From positions 234,047,035 to 234,111,034 of the forward strand of contig NC_057795.1 in NCBI RefSeq assembly GCF_018294505.1: 64,000 nt of DNA, in the 5' to 3' direction. Shown piece after piece: positions 42,658-53,806 of this stretch. Each line of letters begins with the position of its first letter. The stretch's first letter is position 1. A program made the translations under genes and the position numbers. Below the pieces are notes generated by a model. It worked only from the letters and a program-made list of their open reading frames with translations. It did no database searches and was not told the DNA's origin. The stretch comes from Triticum aestivum (taxonomy: Eukaryota; Streptophyta; Magnoliopsida; Poales; Poaceae).

Positions 42658-44237
42658 GATAGTGGGGTACCTCTCCGTCGAGCCCCCCTCCCCGTTGTGG
42701 CTGGTTCTTCCTTCACCCCGGTGAGCCCCCCCCCCCCACCCCCTGAAAATCGACTGACCCAAAAGTCAATTCAGTCGACTGAAGTGTAGCTAAATCAGAG
42801 CAGCATCGCAAGCAAGAGCAAGAGCGAGAGCAGCAGTGCGAGCAAGAGCAATAACAAGAGCAGACCAGGCAGGGGACCGAGAGCATGAGCAGAGCAGCAG
42901 CGCGAGCGAGAGCTAAAGCAGCAGCAGCTCCTACTGATGTGGACGTCGCCGCCGAGGGAGCGACGTCATGGAGGAAGTGGCCGACGATGCCGCCGTGGAT
43001 GGAGCCGCACCGTGTCGGCTCGGGACCAAGCGCCCGCAGCATAGTGAGATCGAATCAAGAAGAAAATCCGGTGATTAGTGTATAACCTCTTTGGTGGCGC
43101 CGATTAGGCTGTAGCTTCATCCGAGGAAATGGTGATGATGATGCTCTTCCGGTGGTGCAGGTGCAGACGGTAGTGTGGGAATGGAGGTGGCGCGAAAGAC
43201 GAGGGGAACACCGGGGCAGCTCCTTGGAGGTGGAGGACGGGGTGGCTGAACCGGCGGGACGATGAGATCGACGATGGATCCTCATCTGGTACGGTGGATG
43301 AGGGACGTCGAGGTGTTGCTGTGGACGACGTTGTCGGGGAAGAGGCTCCGGCTGGGTGGCGGACGGAGCAGGGTGTGGGGTTTCGTCGCGGGTTTTCGCG
43401 GCCTCGTTGTACAAATGGGTGGGCGGATGGGATGGCAGTGGGGAACCATGGCTTAGAGACGCGCTTGTCCGAAATGTGGGGTAAGTTACGAAAGTACCCC
43501 CACCAATTTGAGGCGGTTCTTTCGGTTCAGGGGTACCACAGGCATTTCGTGTGTCGGGATTTCACAGGAGGTGGGAGTTTTCACGCGCGTTGTAATTTCG
43601 GAATAGCAAGGCGCGGGTTGAGATGGAGGGAGTTACCAGAGCACAACAAGACAAAGATATATCTTAAATATTTCGGGCTAACAAGGCGCGGGTTGAAATT
43701 TCCGGACAAGCCTAACATGTACTGTACCAAATCAATGCGCACTACAAATGTCATTCAAAACTTTGAATTCATGTTATGTTCAATTAAAATATTTTGCTAC
43801 GTGTATAATGCATGCAACCTACTACTCAAATGAACGTTTTAGTGCATTCCAAACATATATACTACCGCTTCAATATGAACTAAATTTGAATTTGTTTCTC
43901 TATTTGAATAAGATCTACAGTAATGATTGTTGTGAAGTCAAAGCATTTGAATTTGTTTCTCTGTTTTAATAAGATCTACAATCATCATTATTGTCAATTT
44001 AAACCAACGTTTGTGTATTATCTTCACACCACACCACATGATTAGTCTCGAGTTACATATGAACTATGTGTACTATATGAACTCGAACTCGATTTTTTGA
44101 ATCCACTTTATTTTCATTTCAAATCACATTACATTTCTAGCTCTAGCTAGATCTTCATAATCTAAACCATGTCTCATATGTATAATGTGTTTATCACATT
44201 ATGTATGGTGCCCCGCCCCCTACGCCTACAAGTATTT
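42658..44237. other. Unclassified sequence, left part
   Basis: Includes a C-run at 42726-42737, a stretch of GAGCAA/GAGCAG-type repeats at about 42800-42920 and GC-rich frames at 42885-43480 that are low-complexity and show no known domain. A short duplicated motif CAAGGCGCGGGTTGA occurs at 43609 and 43684. AT-rich from 43640 on. I see no gene. Confidence 0.4.
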
Positions 44238-44450
44238 AGATGTGAGTTGCAAACACCACACATTACCACAAATTCAAATAAAATGTGAGAATGTTCAATA
44301 TATAGTATCATTTAGATTGTTCGATATTTAGTTGTAAGCTGCAAACGCCACACATTATCACAAATTCAAATAAAATGTGAGATTGTTTGATGTATAGTAT
44401 GGTTTAGATTGTTCGGCCTTTAGCTGTGAGTTGCAAATGCCATGCATTAT
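44238..44450. repeat. 92-bp tandem repeat, about 2.3 copies
   Basis: Units around GTTGCAAACACCACACATTA start at 44246, 44338 and 44430, spaced exactly 92 bp. Each includes CACAAATTCAAATAAAATG and a GTATNNTTTAGATTGTTCG block. Confidence 0.8.
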
Positions 44451-45340
44451 CACATTATGGTGTAACATGTGCACAGCATGTGTATCACTGCTATATTCAC
44501 GCATGCAATGTTTAAAACACTATGATCTCCTATTCAAATATATGAATCCGCTTTCATATCAAATTATGATCTTTGTTAGTCTCTTACACCCACACAATCC
44601 TCTAACCTTTGTAGCTACCACTAACTTTCTCTCGTGCATGCACACGCCCTCCTCGCACTCCCCCTCCCTCGGCATTCTATCCACCGGGCACATTCATTCT
44701 TTTCTTTAGGTCATTCTCCCAGAGTCTCAACAACTCCTTTTCGACACGCACTGATCGATAAACCTCTCCAGTGATGCCTGCCTACAAGATAAACACACAC
44801 CTTCAATCTCCTCCTTTATGTGTCCTTGCCTCGTGTCTCTCATATGGTCACACACACACGTGTAAACTCTCGCCCCTCTTTTCATCGATCTCACAACCGC
44901 ACACTCCTCCCCCTATCTAGCTAGTAGTTGGGCCTCTTGCACCACCTCCTAGATCCATTCTCTCTGTCTATCCGTCTCGCTGGGCCTTATTTGCCTCTAA
45001 CAAATGAACGTACACCGACCGATCTCTCGCTATACATATAGCTAGCTAGGTCCTTACTCATTTTTACCCACGCGTCGATCGATCTACCTCATTAGTTGTG
45101 TCTATCCCTTCCTCTGACGAACAACAATTGATCTACTGATCTACTTAGGTTTGCTTACCAAACACATGGTTCCCCTTCGTCATCCATGGATGCGTCCCGA
45201 CAGACCTATCACGCACAGGCACACACAGAAACACATCCCCTCTCTTATTGATAACATTGCAGTTCCACCCTCAATTTGTCTAGTAGGCCTCTCCCACCAT
45301 CTCCGAGAAGCAACTCCTTCACCCATCCAGCACTCTACCC

Positions 45341-45346
<6 letters not shown>

Positions 45347-45392
<46 letters not shown>
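45347..45392. repeat. CT microsatellite
   Basis: About 23 uninterrupted CT units. Confidence 0.95.
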
Positions 45393-45395
<3 letters not shown>

Positions 45396-45524
45396 CCATC
45401 ATATTTCCCGTCCTTCAGTTATGTATGGATGTCGACCGATCTCCCTAAAGACATAGCTGGGTCTCTCCTTCTCAACACATATACGAGTTGTTCTACCTCT
45501 ATAGCTAGGCCTCTGCCTACCCCT

Positions 45525-45547
45525 CCCCCCCCCCCCCCCCCCCCCCC
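45525..45547. repeat. Poly-C tract of 23 bases
   Basis: A pure run of 23 C, followed by CACACACA. Runs like this are prone to length error in assembly. Confidence 0.95.
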
Positions 45548-46416
45548 ACACACACCGATACATCGAGCACTCTAGTCATGTCTCCTTGCCACACACAAAC
45601 TTGACATGTGCCCTCTAACGTTCCGGTAGGCCATTCGCCCTATATCTTTGACTTGCGCACACACACAATTTTGATGGCTCTCTTCATCGATCTCGCACCC
45701 ACCCACTTGATCCTCTCTTCGACTTTATCGATAGCTATAACCCCTCCCTCTCTTCTCGTGGATTACCCGACCCTCTATGTATGATATGGATAGGCCTCCA
45801 TTTCACACACATTGCATGCAAAATTTTGTATGAGATGTCATCGACACATATTCCCACAAATAATTCACGAAATCAACCCCCCACCCCACCCCCACCCCCC
45901 ACCCCAAAACAAAAAACACTCACAAACACGGTTTGTATCTCTCTCACACACACACGTAGGTGGGGGTCGTTCACGAAGAGAAGAGGTGCATGCATGGCGC
46001 ACGTACTCCCGTCTCTTTCCAAACCACACCCGCGCGGGTACACGGTGGAGCTCATTTGTGTACGAAAAAGGCAGCCCACGTGGTAATTTGGCACGTGTAC
46101 TGGTTGTCCACTTGGTGGAGGGAGGATCGTCTACCATAGGTGAACAAACAAATTGCGACTTGACGCGTTATGTTAAATTAAAAAAAGAGGTAAACCATGT
46201 GGGGCCTACCTTAGAGGCAAGACTCTATACACTGGAGTACTTTTGATGTGTCCCGTCAACTCGCAGAACGAGGAGAAGCTTGCTTAGTATGCTGTCTTCC
46301 CCCGCCCACGGGCACGGTGGCTCACAGGATGAGGTGAAGCTTGCTCCGCCTTACGCCCGCTCCCTCGCCCATGCACGCGGTGGCTCGCAGGACGAGGAGA
46401 AAAATTTACTACTCCC

Positions 46417-46595
46417 TCCGTTTACTCCTCGTCCCTACTACCTTGGTTATAGAGATTATATCATATTATTCGGAATATATATGTCCTTTAGTAGATTTCA
46501 ATATGAACTACTAGTACATACTCCAAACACTGATGTATATAGACGTATTTTAGATTGTAGATTCACTCATTTTGCTCCGTATGTAGCACTCTCCC
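46417..46595. mobile_element. Decayed Stowaway-type MITE
   Basis: Begins CTCCCTCCGTTTACT and includes the blocks GATGTATATAGACGTATTTT and GTAGATTCACTCATTTTG with CCGTATGTAG, characteristic of Thalos/Athos-like Stowaway elements in Triticeae. The right end is decayed. Confidence 0.6.
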
Positions 46596-47373
46596 TCGCC
46601 CCTCGACCCTCACCCACGTGGTGGACGTGCAGCAATTCATTCGGTCTCATATAGCCAGAACGATATATACTGCACTACCATTATTGCTTGACTTCCCAAA
46701 GAGGCAAAGAGCCAATCGCAAGGTTAATATTTTGGAGATGCCAACCCAAGGTTATAGGAGAACGAATAGTAGGTGTCGCGTCATTTATAAATAAAGTTTT
46801 TTTTTCTTCAGTGGCACATACACAATATGATAGGTTCATATGGAGAGAAAAGGAAACCGCTCCACTATATACATAGTCAGGACGAGCCAGCCTACACGGT
46901 TGATTGCTGGGGTTGCTCTCTTAATACTCTCTCGCACAAAACGACTGTGGCCACATCTCTAACATCCCAGCGGATCACGTCCGGTTGGGGAAGGGGTGGA
47001 TGCTTAGTGTAGATGTGGTGGCCGTTGCCGACGGCGAAAACCCATTGTCGGCATGTCCCGATCAGGGGTCCCCGCCGTTCTCTCTCACAAAGCCGGTGAG
47101 GTTGCCTTTGTCCCTTGCTCACTGCCGCAACGTGGGCAGTTGCCGCCTCCCGCCGCCCTCCTCAAGGTTGAGCTACGTCCCTCAAGTACAACTCCCTTTA
47201 CAGCCGGCTGGCACCACTGCTTCAGCTGCCCACATCACTCCCTGTGGATATTTCTCTACTTCTTTGCGCCGCACATACCTCTACTGGCTTCTACGTAATG
47301 TATTTGTGATGAGTTTATGTCTCATCAACTAGTCGCAGTAATCTTATTCTAATCATACTTCTTCAATTTGTTT
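46596..47373. other. Unclassified sequence before the first exon-like module
   Basis: An open frame at 46985-47332 (115 codons, Pro/Ser-rich) has no recognisable domain. It lies just upstream of an acceptor-like site at 47374-47381 and could be a first exon, but codon and motif support is weak. Confidence 0.3.
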
Positions 47374-47545
47374 GCCACAGGGATGCTCATCTCGATTTTG
47401 GTGAAACTGCACAAAATGATCCGATTGTCAAAAGGTTGCAAACTTCATTTATTAGGAAGCTCGAACGTTGCCAGCAAATTGAAGCCTGGTCAGGGTTCAT
47501 GGTTCAAGGGCTAGGGACTGCATGGATCATTTTTTTCTTTAGCTA
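47374..47545 (+). pseudogene. Exon-like module 1
   Basis: After TTTGCCACAG (acceptor-like, 47372-47381) an open frame reads DAHLDFGETAQNDPIVKRLQ and continues FIRKLERCQQIEAWSGF for about 50 codons. The core nucleotide block TCGATTTTGGTGAAACTGCA recurs with changes at 51005, 51186, 51620, 52321 and 52459, where the translations also centre on a G-T-A-Q motif. A Stowaway MITE follows at 47546. Gene family not recognised. Confidence 0.4.
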
Positions 47546-47639
47546 CCTCTGTTCCAAAATAAGTGTCAACTTTAGTAGTAGTACAACTTTGTACTAAAGT
47601 TTGCACAAAGTTGAGACACTTATTTTGGAACGGAGGGAG
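47546..47639. mobile_element. Stowaway MITE (94 bp)
   Basis: Starts CCTCTGTTCCAAAATAAGTG and ends CACTTATTTTGGAACGGAGG plus GAG; the two arms pair as a hairpin. TA target duplications at 47544-47545 and 47640-47641. Confidence 0.92.
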
Positions 47640-47822
47640 TACATATTTGCTATGATCTGTCAATCATTGAGATGCAATAGCATGCATGTTAGTCTCCTTT
47701 GTATTTGATGAAATGTTGCAACGGGCAACCTTGGACGCAAGATACATGTAACAGAAGCTGGAAGCTTCATAGCATTGTACAAATTTATCTCGCTGATAAT
47801 TACAGTACGTACTATACTAGTA

Positions 47823-48265
47823 CTTCCTCCGTTCCTAAATATAAGTCTTTGTAGAGATTTCACCATGAACCACATGCGGATGTATATAGATGCATTTTAA
47901 GTGTAGATTCATTCATTTTGTTCCGTATGTAGTTCACCTAGTGGAATCTCTACAAAGACTTATCTACTAGTAATAGCTAGCCCCCACTACTAGGAATTCT
48001 CTATCCTCTCCTTGAGCCACATCATCAAAATTAATGTAGCCGTTAGATGTACTAAATCAGTCCATAATAGCCGTCTGATCTAGATGTTGAGAGGCTCTGC
48101 ACTAAGCCACATGCAAGCATGCATAAATACCGTGGCATGCATGTGAGTGGGTTTTAAATCACATCAACATGTCTCTATGAAATCGATAATTTTGCACAGA
48201 GAGATATACGGCTGTTCTGCGCAACGCTCGGGGACTCATCTAGTAATATTTAGGAACGGAGGGAG
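47823..48265. mobile_element. Stowaway MITE interrupted by a Helitron
   Basis: The left part (47823-47962) starts CTTCCTCCGTTCCTAAATAT and runs through TTTGTAGAGATTTCACCATG to CTCTACAAAGACTTA. The end of the right arm, TATTTAGGAACGGAGGGAG, appears only at 48247-48265. TA duplications flank the whole (47821-47822 and 48266-48267). The 281 bp between are a separate insertion. Confidence 0.9.
47963..48243 (+). mobile_element. Short non-autonomous Helitron (281 bp) inside a Stowaway
   Basis: Inserted between A (47962) and T (48244), it starts TCTACTAGTAATAG and ends GCGCAACGCTCGGGG ACTCAT CTAG. A 5' TC, a 3' CTAG and a small GC-rich hairpin about 10 nt before the end (CTG..GCAACG..CGG type) are Helitron hallmarks, and GCAACG-CGGG ends are common in grass Helitrons. 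No terminal inverted repeat and no target duplication are seen, as expected. No coding capacity. Confidence 0.7.
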
Positions 48266-48400
48266 TATTATGTAAAGAGTTAGGTGTCGCACGGTGATAG
48301 TGTGAGGTGGGCCATGTAATCACTGAGCCTTCATGTTTTCACTGCTCTTGCACTCCTCTGCTATAAGAATGGATAAAATTGTAATCTAGTAGTAGTAGTA

Positions 48401-48865
48401 CCTCCTTTCGTCGAAAGTGTGGGACATCCAGCAGTCCTACCACCTCAGTAATAAAGACCAATAAGCCGTCAAATCACATAGACCCAGCAGTAAGTTGGAC
48501 AGGCGAAGCAACCATCACTCTTGCGCCAGTGAGAGGTCGTGTCCGCTCTGCCCGGGCATGAATGCGGCACCAATTCTTTGGAGCGGCGCTGACCGTTTTG
48601 GGCGAGAAGCCCGCATGGGTGATGGAGGGGCTTTGGGTCGGCCAGGCTGGTCAGGAGCGGGCGTGGCAGCTGTCCACATGTCCCTACCGGACACGCCCGG
48701 AAACGAGAGGATGCACCAACTCTCGCGGCTAAAATGGTACACTACACACCATCTCTCTGTAGGAGTAGGTCGATCTGTCTCTCTCTCTAACACACACACG
48801 CACACGCACGCACCTTGGTCCCGTTGCACCTTCTAACGTGACTTATTACACCTAGACGAAGGGAG
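48401..48865. mobile_element. Possible Stowaway-ended element (465 bp)
   Basis: Left end CCTCCTTTCGTCGAAAG and right end CTAGACGAAGGGAG are roughly inverted, with TA on both sides (48399-48400 and 48866-48867). The interior holds a GC-rich block related to sequence at 53958 and 60534 and a CA run at 48792-48813, so it is not a simple hairpin. Confidence 0.4.
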
Positions 48866-49860
48866 TAGTAAGTATACAAGATACGGTGGCACACTGACTT
48901 GAGTCGAATACAAGTGCCCAAAATTTGTGTGCACGTTATAATAAGGATTCACTTAAAATAGTACATGAGCGGATAGAGGGATCAATTGGACAGTGTTCCC
49001 GAGCAGTAGCGAGATGTGTGAGGTAAGATACACCGCTGGTGCTTTTAATTTTACTTATTAATTTGTTTGTTTCACCCTCTGACTGGTGGGACCCAACGTA
49101 CTACGTGGAAAGAGGTAAGGTGACTAAGGCTGCATTATTTCTGCACCACTATGGATAGTCTTACCACCAAAGCCACATGACACGCTTATGATTGAAATCC
49201 CAATGACTCCCACACACACACACACAAAAACACAGCATGCTTGTCACACGAATGCAGGAATGTATAAAAGGTTAATTTCCTCTCGTTGAACATAACGGGA
49301 GGGTTGTGTAGCTAGTTAGCCTGTTCGCTCATCAAACTTGAGGTCTCGGGTTCGATAACTACACTTGAGCATAATTTGTGCCAGGAGGATTCTTTGACTG
49401 GTCAAAATGGATGGATACGGAGCTATACGATCTCGTAGTGACCGTATAATCACCTCATCACGTATAAGCTGCAGCCTCGACACTTGTTTTGTAGGGTTTG
49501 CACGCTTCACACTCTCTCTCTCCAGTATATATATACACACTGGAGCCTCGGCGCTTGTAGTTGCTCTCTTCACACTCTCTCGCCCTCTCTAGATCTAAAC
49601 AAGACTTCGTTGGACTCTCTCCCCTCACTGCTGCTCAAAGATCCGGTAGGATCCGTCCGCCGGGAAGGGAAGGAGGCTTAATACTATCGCCGTTGGCGAG
49701 GGAGGGAATCCACTACCGGCGCAGTTGTTCACTTTCACCCAGCGGCGACGCGGGAGGGCCTCCGACCCCTTCTTCTTCGCCGCCGTCCCGTTGCCCACTG
49801 AACCACGCCCCAAGAACCTTAAGGTATAATTTACTTACTCCACATGCATTGCTCTAGCTG
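48866..49860. other. Unclassified sequence
   Basis: Short CA run at 49207-49229. Frames at 49561-49857 and on the minus strand are short and without motifs. No gene seen. Confidence 0.4.
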
Positions 49861-49864
49861 CATG

Positions 49865-50130
49865 TATACCATGAATTTAGGACGTGGTTCAAAGAGGAAA
49901 GGAGGAGGGGAAGTAGTGAGAAAAGTTGTATATAGCATGAATCTAGGATGTGGTTCAAAGAGGAAATGAAGGGGGAAAGTTGTATTGCATGAATCTAGGA
50001 CGTGGTTCAAAGAGGAAAGGAATGGGGGAAAGTAGTGGGGAAAGTTGTATCGCATAAATCTAGGACGTGGTTCAAAGAGGAAAGGAAGGGGGGAAAGTAC
50101 TAGTTCAAAAAGGAAGGAAGGGACAAGGCT
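49865..50130. repeat. Minisatellite, about four units of 52-67 bp
   Basis: The block GAATCTAGGACGTGGTTCAA followed by AGAGGAAAGGA is repeated at 49872, 49939, 49991 and 50056. Unit length varies through the purine-rich part. An open minus-strand frame here is only the translation of the repeat. Confidence 0.85.
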
Positions 50131-50336
50131 GTAGAGCTTGAGTAGGACTAGATTTGCTGCGCTCACATAGGGAAAGGTGTCTAAACATAACAAAACTGGG
50201 ACCAACACAAATATGCTCCTTGGTTGTTTGTTCTTTGTTGCAACAGACTGTGCATCACCCCTTCATACATCGGTAGATGCACATGGTGCTGATGCGTCCA
50301 CTGTCCCGTGCAACTCATTAGCTGTTGCTAATCTAA

Positions 50337-50647
50337 GGCCCTGTTTGGTTAAAAACTCCCTAGTCCCTACCTTCTTGGTTCCAGGGACTAAACATGGACT
50401 AGAGGTTATTAAATGACATGATAAAAGACCATGTTACCCCTAGTAATGAACTAATAGAGACAAGGTGTGATGCGTGGCAGGGGCAACTGTTGGAAAAAGT
50501 CCCAAAAAGACTCCCTCGGGGTCTTCTTTCTTTAGTCCCAAATGCCCACTTTTAGTCCCTAAAAGTCCCTCATGTTTGGTTTAGATGGGACTGACACGGA
50601 GTTTTTTTAGTCCCTACACCAAAATGTCCCTATAAACAAACACCCTC
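50337..50647. mobile_element. Tourist-type MITE (311 bp)
   Basis: Starts GGCCCTGTTTGGTT and ends AAACAAACACCCTC, an imperfect terminal inverted repeat of the PIF/Harbinger Tourist type. TAA duplications at 50334-50336 and 50648-50650. Confidence 0.9.
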
Positions 50648-50877
50648 TAATAATGCCACTGGAAAATTGATGCAACGCCACAGTTAAAAGCAAATTACCT
50701 GTTTAACGAATTTTATTGTTAATATAATCTCTATGTTAATATTAATCAATGCCACCGTTTGAGAAATGCTACTGTCTTGCTTTCTTTCCCATTTAGATAA
50801 GGTAGATGCTTCTTTTTGTTGGCTTCTGTGTCATCCACCGTTATTGACCACTAATTATTTCCTTTGCACCTCTGTGT

Positions 50878-52500
50878 AAACAGGGTTATCTACTTCACCT
50901 CGTTGCCATTGTGACCTTTTGTTGCATTGCATAAAGCAATTTTGTTTTAAGAGTGTTTTGTGCAGTTCAACCAAAATGTCACACCGACAACATTGCTTGA
51001 TTGCTTGATCTTAGTGGAATTGCACAAGAGGAGATCTTACTTCCTATCCGTGTTGGCAAATTTGGTTCAGATCTTCTTCTTGTGAGTTGTTTGAATTCCG
51101 CATCATGAGAGGTCAGTACTAGCCTTCTTTCACATGATTCTGCAGTGTGCTTTCATATGTTGTGCTACTTGTACGATAATGTTCCTTGATTTTAGTGAAC
51201 TGCACAAATGGAGACAAGACTTCCAATCTGTATGTGCATTGTAATATCCCATTGAGGTAAGATAAGGATATTTCACAACTGTTGGCCTGTATTTTGCCAC
51301 TTTCATTAGAAAATTAAGTTTAGTACTATACTTGTGCTCCCTAATTGAAATGCCAAATCTTACATTGAAGGCGAAGCTTGTCTGTTATGGAACCAAGTGA
51401 TGAAGGGGAAGAGCAAGCGGAAGAAAAACAAAAATCAACTCCCGGTGCTGTAATGAAGCACTAGAACTATGATGACACAAGTAATGATATAGTTTTGCAT
51501 CTTAATTTATTGCTATGGCTGGAACAAGCAATTGTTTTGCCACTGATTTGATGCCACTCTTAATGTAATACATAATTATCTCTACTTGTGCAAACAGGGA
51601 TCTTCTTTGAAGATACCATATATTTTAGTGGAACTGCACAAGAAGATGTTGGAAACATTAAACTAATCGAGGAGTATATAGTAAGCATGGCCACCACCGT
51701 AGATAGCAACAGATGGTTCTAGAGAAGTGCTTCATCTGTATGCTCTACATAATAGGCCTCCTGACAAAGGTTGGTACTCGCCCACTGATTTCATCCATAT
51801 GATTGAGCTTTGTCATCTCTATTGGTGTTGTGCTACTGTTTAGATACTGTCATGAAAAAGTGGTATTATCCTTGAGAAGTGCTTCATCTGTGCTGTTTTA
51901 AATATTTCATTTCCTTTTTTCGAGCAAACAGGGATGCTAGCATTTAGTAGTCCTCTTGTCTTTGCACAACAGGATCATCTTCCTCTAAAGAACAATATGG
52001 AGTACGTGAAGTGACTAACCGATTATGCCAGGATGAAGAAGCACTGTCTATCTTCTCATCGGAAGGAGCAGTTGAAGGATGGTTACATTACTCCCCACAA
52101 GACCAAACTAACTTCAGCTCAGAAGGACTGACAAATCTCCATTTTTTTGCTGTGATGCACGAGTACAATGTTGTTCTAGGATTCTTTCTGGTGAGTTCCA
52201 TTTTTCTAAAAGTGTGCTCTACATGGACCATGTAGGTGCCCTGTTGAAACTGTCAATTCATAGTACAGTTTGCTTTATAGTAATCACTTTTTTGTATTTG
52301 TGCAAACAGGGGTGCTCAGCTTGATTTCAATGGGAACTGCACAAAATGTTCATGAATACATCGAATCATTCATTTCCACCACAAGAAAGGAGGTTCCGAT
52401 AAGTTCAAGGCGTTGCAACATATAAGGGCGTAATCATACAAGCTACGCGCGAATTTGGTTGATTTTGGTGGAACTGCACAAAAAGAACAGCTGGTTTATT
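50878..52500 (+). pseudogene. Degenerate array of exon-like modules
   Basis: Acceptor-like sites (GTGCAAACAGGGATGCT and variants) occur at 50878, 51590, 51924 and 52302. Blocks related to TTGATTTTAGTGGAACTGCA lie at 51005, 51186, 51620, 52321 and 52459, and one inverted copy at 50958-50979. Several modules stay open up to a donor-like GT: at 51620 YFSGTAQEDVGNIKLIEEYI then GTAAGC; at 51005 LDLSGIAQEEILLPIRVGKF and on to GTGAGT; at 52011 a 60-codon stretch then GTGAGT. It may be a multi-exon gene or a non-coding transcript with duplicated exons, or a decayed tandem array of about 0.36 kb units. Family not recognised. Confidence 0.4.
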
Positions 52501-52659
52501 TAGCACGAGGTGCCATGTCAATGTCTGAACTGATGGCAAACCCTGCCCATTCCACAATCATAGGCATTTGATATTTTGGAATGGGACAGCCTTGTCAAAT
52601 TTTGCTCATTGATTTTAGCAAGACATGTGTTTGCCTCTGTCCCGCTGAGCCGAACAGAA

Positions 52660-52758
52660 GCTTCAGTGACTTAACTGCAGGTGCAGTTGCATAACTGACA
52701 TGTGGCCTGTTGGGCCCACATGTCAGTTAGCCAACTGCACCAGTAGTTAAGTAGAAGC
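52660..52758. mobile_element. Foldback MITE, copy A
   Basis: CTTAACTGCAGGTGCAGTTG at 52670 is mirrored by CAACTGCACCAGTAGTTAAG ending at 52751, and a GCTTC/GAAGC pair extends the arms to 52660 and 52758. The centre has ACATGTGG/CCACATGT-type complementarity. Copy B is at 60411-60502. Superfamily not determined. Confidence 0.75.
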
Positions 52759-52785
52759 AGCGTTCTTCTCCAGCGCAGCTCTCTG

Positions 52786-53683
52786 ACTCCACGTCGCCGC
52801 CAAGAAGCTAACCGGACATCAATGGTCAACCCGCCTAGCTTGGCTTCAACCGGAGGGTAGCAGCGGCGGCATTGCTTGGACCCGAGCGGCGGCGACCTAC
52901 CATATTCTACTCTTCCTTGTTTTCTGTGTGGCGCGGCCTCGTTGGCAGCGGGGCGGGGCCTCGGCGGAGCCGGCGATGTCCTCTGTCTCGCTGCCGGCGG
53001 GCGGCGCCTCGGCGGAGCGGTGGAAATCCTCCCCCATGTTGCTGGCAGGGTGGGGCCTCAGCTGAGCCGGTGATGTCCTCTGCCTCGTTGTTGGCGGGGC
53101 AGGGCCTCGGCGGAGCCGGCGGTGTCCTCTGCCTCGTTGTTGGCGCCACGGGGCCTCGGTGGAGCAGGGCCTCGTCGACGCCAGCAGAGCGGGGACTCGT
53201 CGGAGCCGGCATTGTCCTTTGCCTCGTCCTCAGTCTCGCCAAATAGCGCCTCGCCCGCTTCATCGCCCTCTTTGCTAGCCTCTTTGTAGGCGGCCGCAGC
53301 CTCCGCCACCTGCATGCGGTACTGCCAGCGCTCAAGGCCGCCCTTGTGGGCGGCGCAGTACGAGTCGAGCAGCGCCTCCTGCTCCACCCGCTCCGCGGTG
53401 ATCTGCTCCTCCGCCTGCAGGTGCTCCTGGAGGAGATGGTGGTTGTAGGCGGCGTCGGCCTGCGCCTCCCGGAACTACTCCTTACGCATCTTTCTCACCA
53501 TGTCCATATATTGGGCACGGGCCTCGCTGATGGTCATGGTGCAATGCACCGGCGAGGATGGCGCGGGTAGGGGGTTGGTGTCAGATCGTCGACTACCATG
53601 TTCTCCATTGGGACATCGTCGTCCTCCGGCTGCCTGTCGGCCAGCCGGTCGGCAGCAATGGCTTCCATCTCCTTGTGGTCCAT
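52786..53683 (-). pseudogene. Gene fragment A, family unknown (frameshift and stop)
   Basis: A minus-strand start at 53683 gives an acidic N-terminus (MDHKEMEAIAADRLADRQPE, then DDDVPMENMVVDDL). In another frame it continues TISEARAQYMDMVRKMRKE, a TAG at 53477-53475, then FREAQADAAYNHHLLQEHLQ, EEQITAERVEQEALLDSYCA and AYKEASKEGDEAGEAL, a helical charged protein. The 3' part is a ~49-bp minisatellite (52945-53200) that rotates the frame. The tail at 52786-52915 is similar to fragment B at 59889-60030. A TATA box lies 115 bp upstream. One frameshift near 53580 and one stop make it a pseudogene; I do not recognise the function. Confidence 0.6.
52945..53200. repeat. GC-rich minisatellite of 48-49 bp units
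   Basis: The block GCCTCGGCGGAGCCGG or a variant starts at 52958, 53006, 53055, 53104 and 53153, with GATGTCCTCTGCCTCGTTG between. A period of 49 is not a multiple of three, so successive units read in different frames. Confidence 0.85.
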
Positions 53684-53797
53684 CGTCCGCCCGTCCCGAA
53701 GAGCGCTGGAGCACGAGGAAGCGATGGTGGGCAGTAGTGGTGTGGACAGGAGAAAGGGAACGGATGCGGATGACTGCGGCTATGGCCGGCGCAGCAG

Positions 53798-53806
53798 TTT
53801 ATATAG
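53798..53806 (-). promoter_or_regulatory. TATA box of gene fragment A
   Basis: GCTATATAAA on the minus strand about 115 bp upstream of the ATG at 53683, a fitting distance for a plant core promoter. Confidence 0.5.

Larger units (their letters stand above)
44451..46400. other. Unclassified, simple-sequence-rich region
   Basis: Pyrimidine-rich on the plus strand, with a CT microsatellite (45347-45392), a 23-base C run (45525-45547), a C/A-rich block at 45885-45910 and several short CA runs. Open frames here are translations of simple repeats and lack motifs. No gene seen. Confidence 0.45.

Noticed and set aside
42885..43480. Possible gene with several GC-rich frames
   Set aside because: Low complexity, competing frames on both strands, no domain and no promoter or splice pattern.
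45151..45575. Frames rich in Ser/Leu or Pro
   Set aside because: They translate the CT and C microsatellites.
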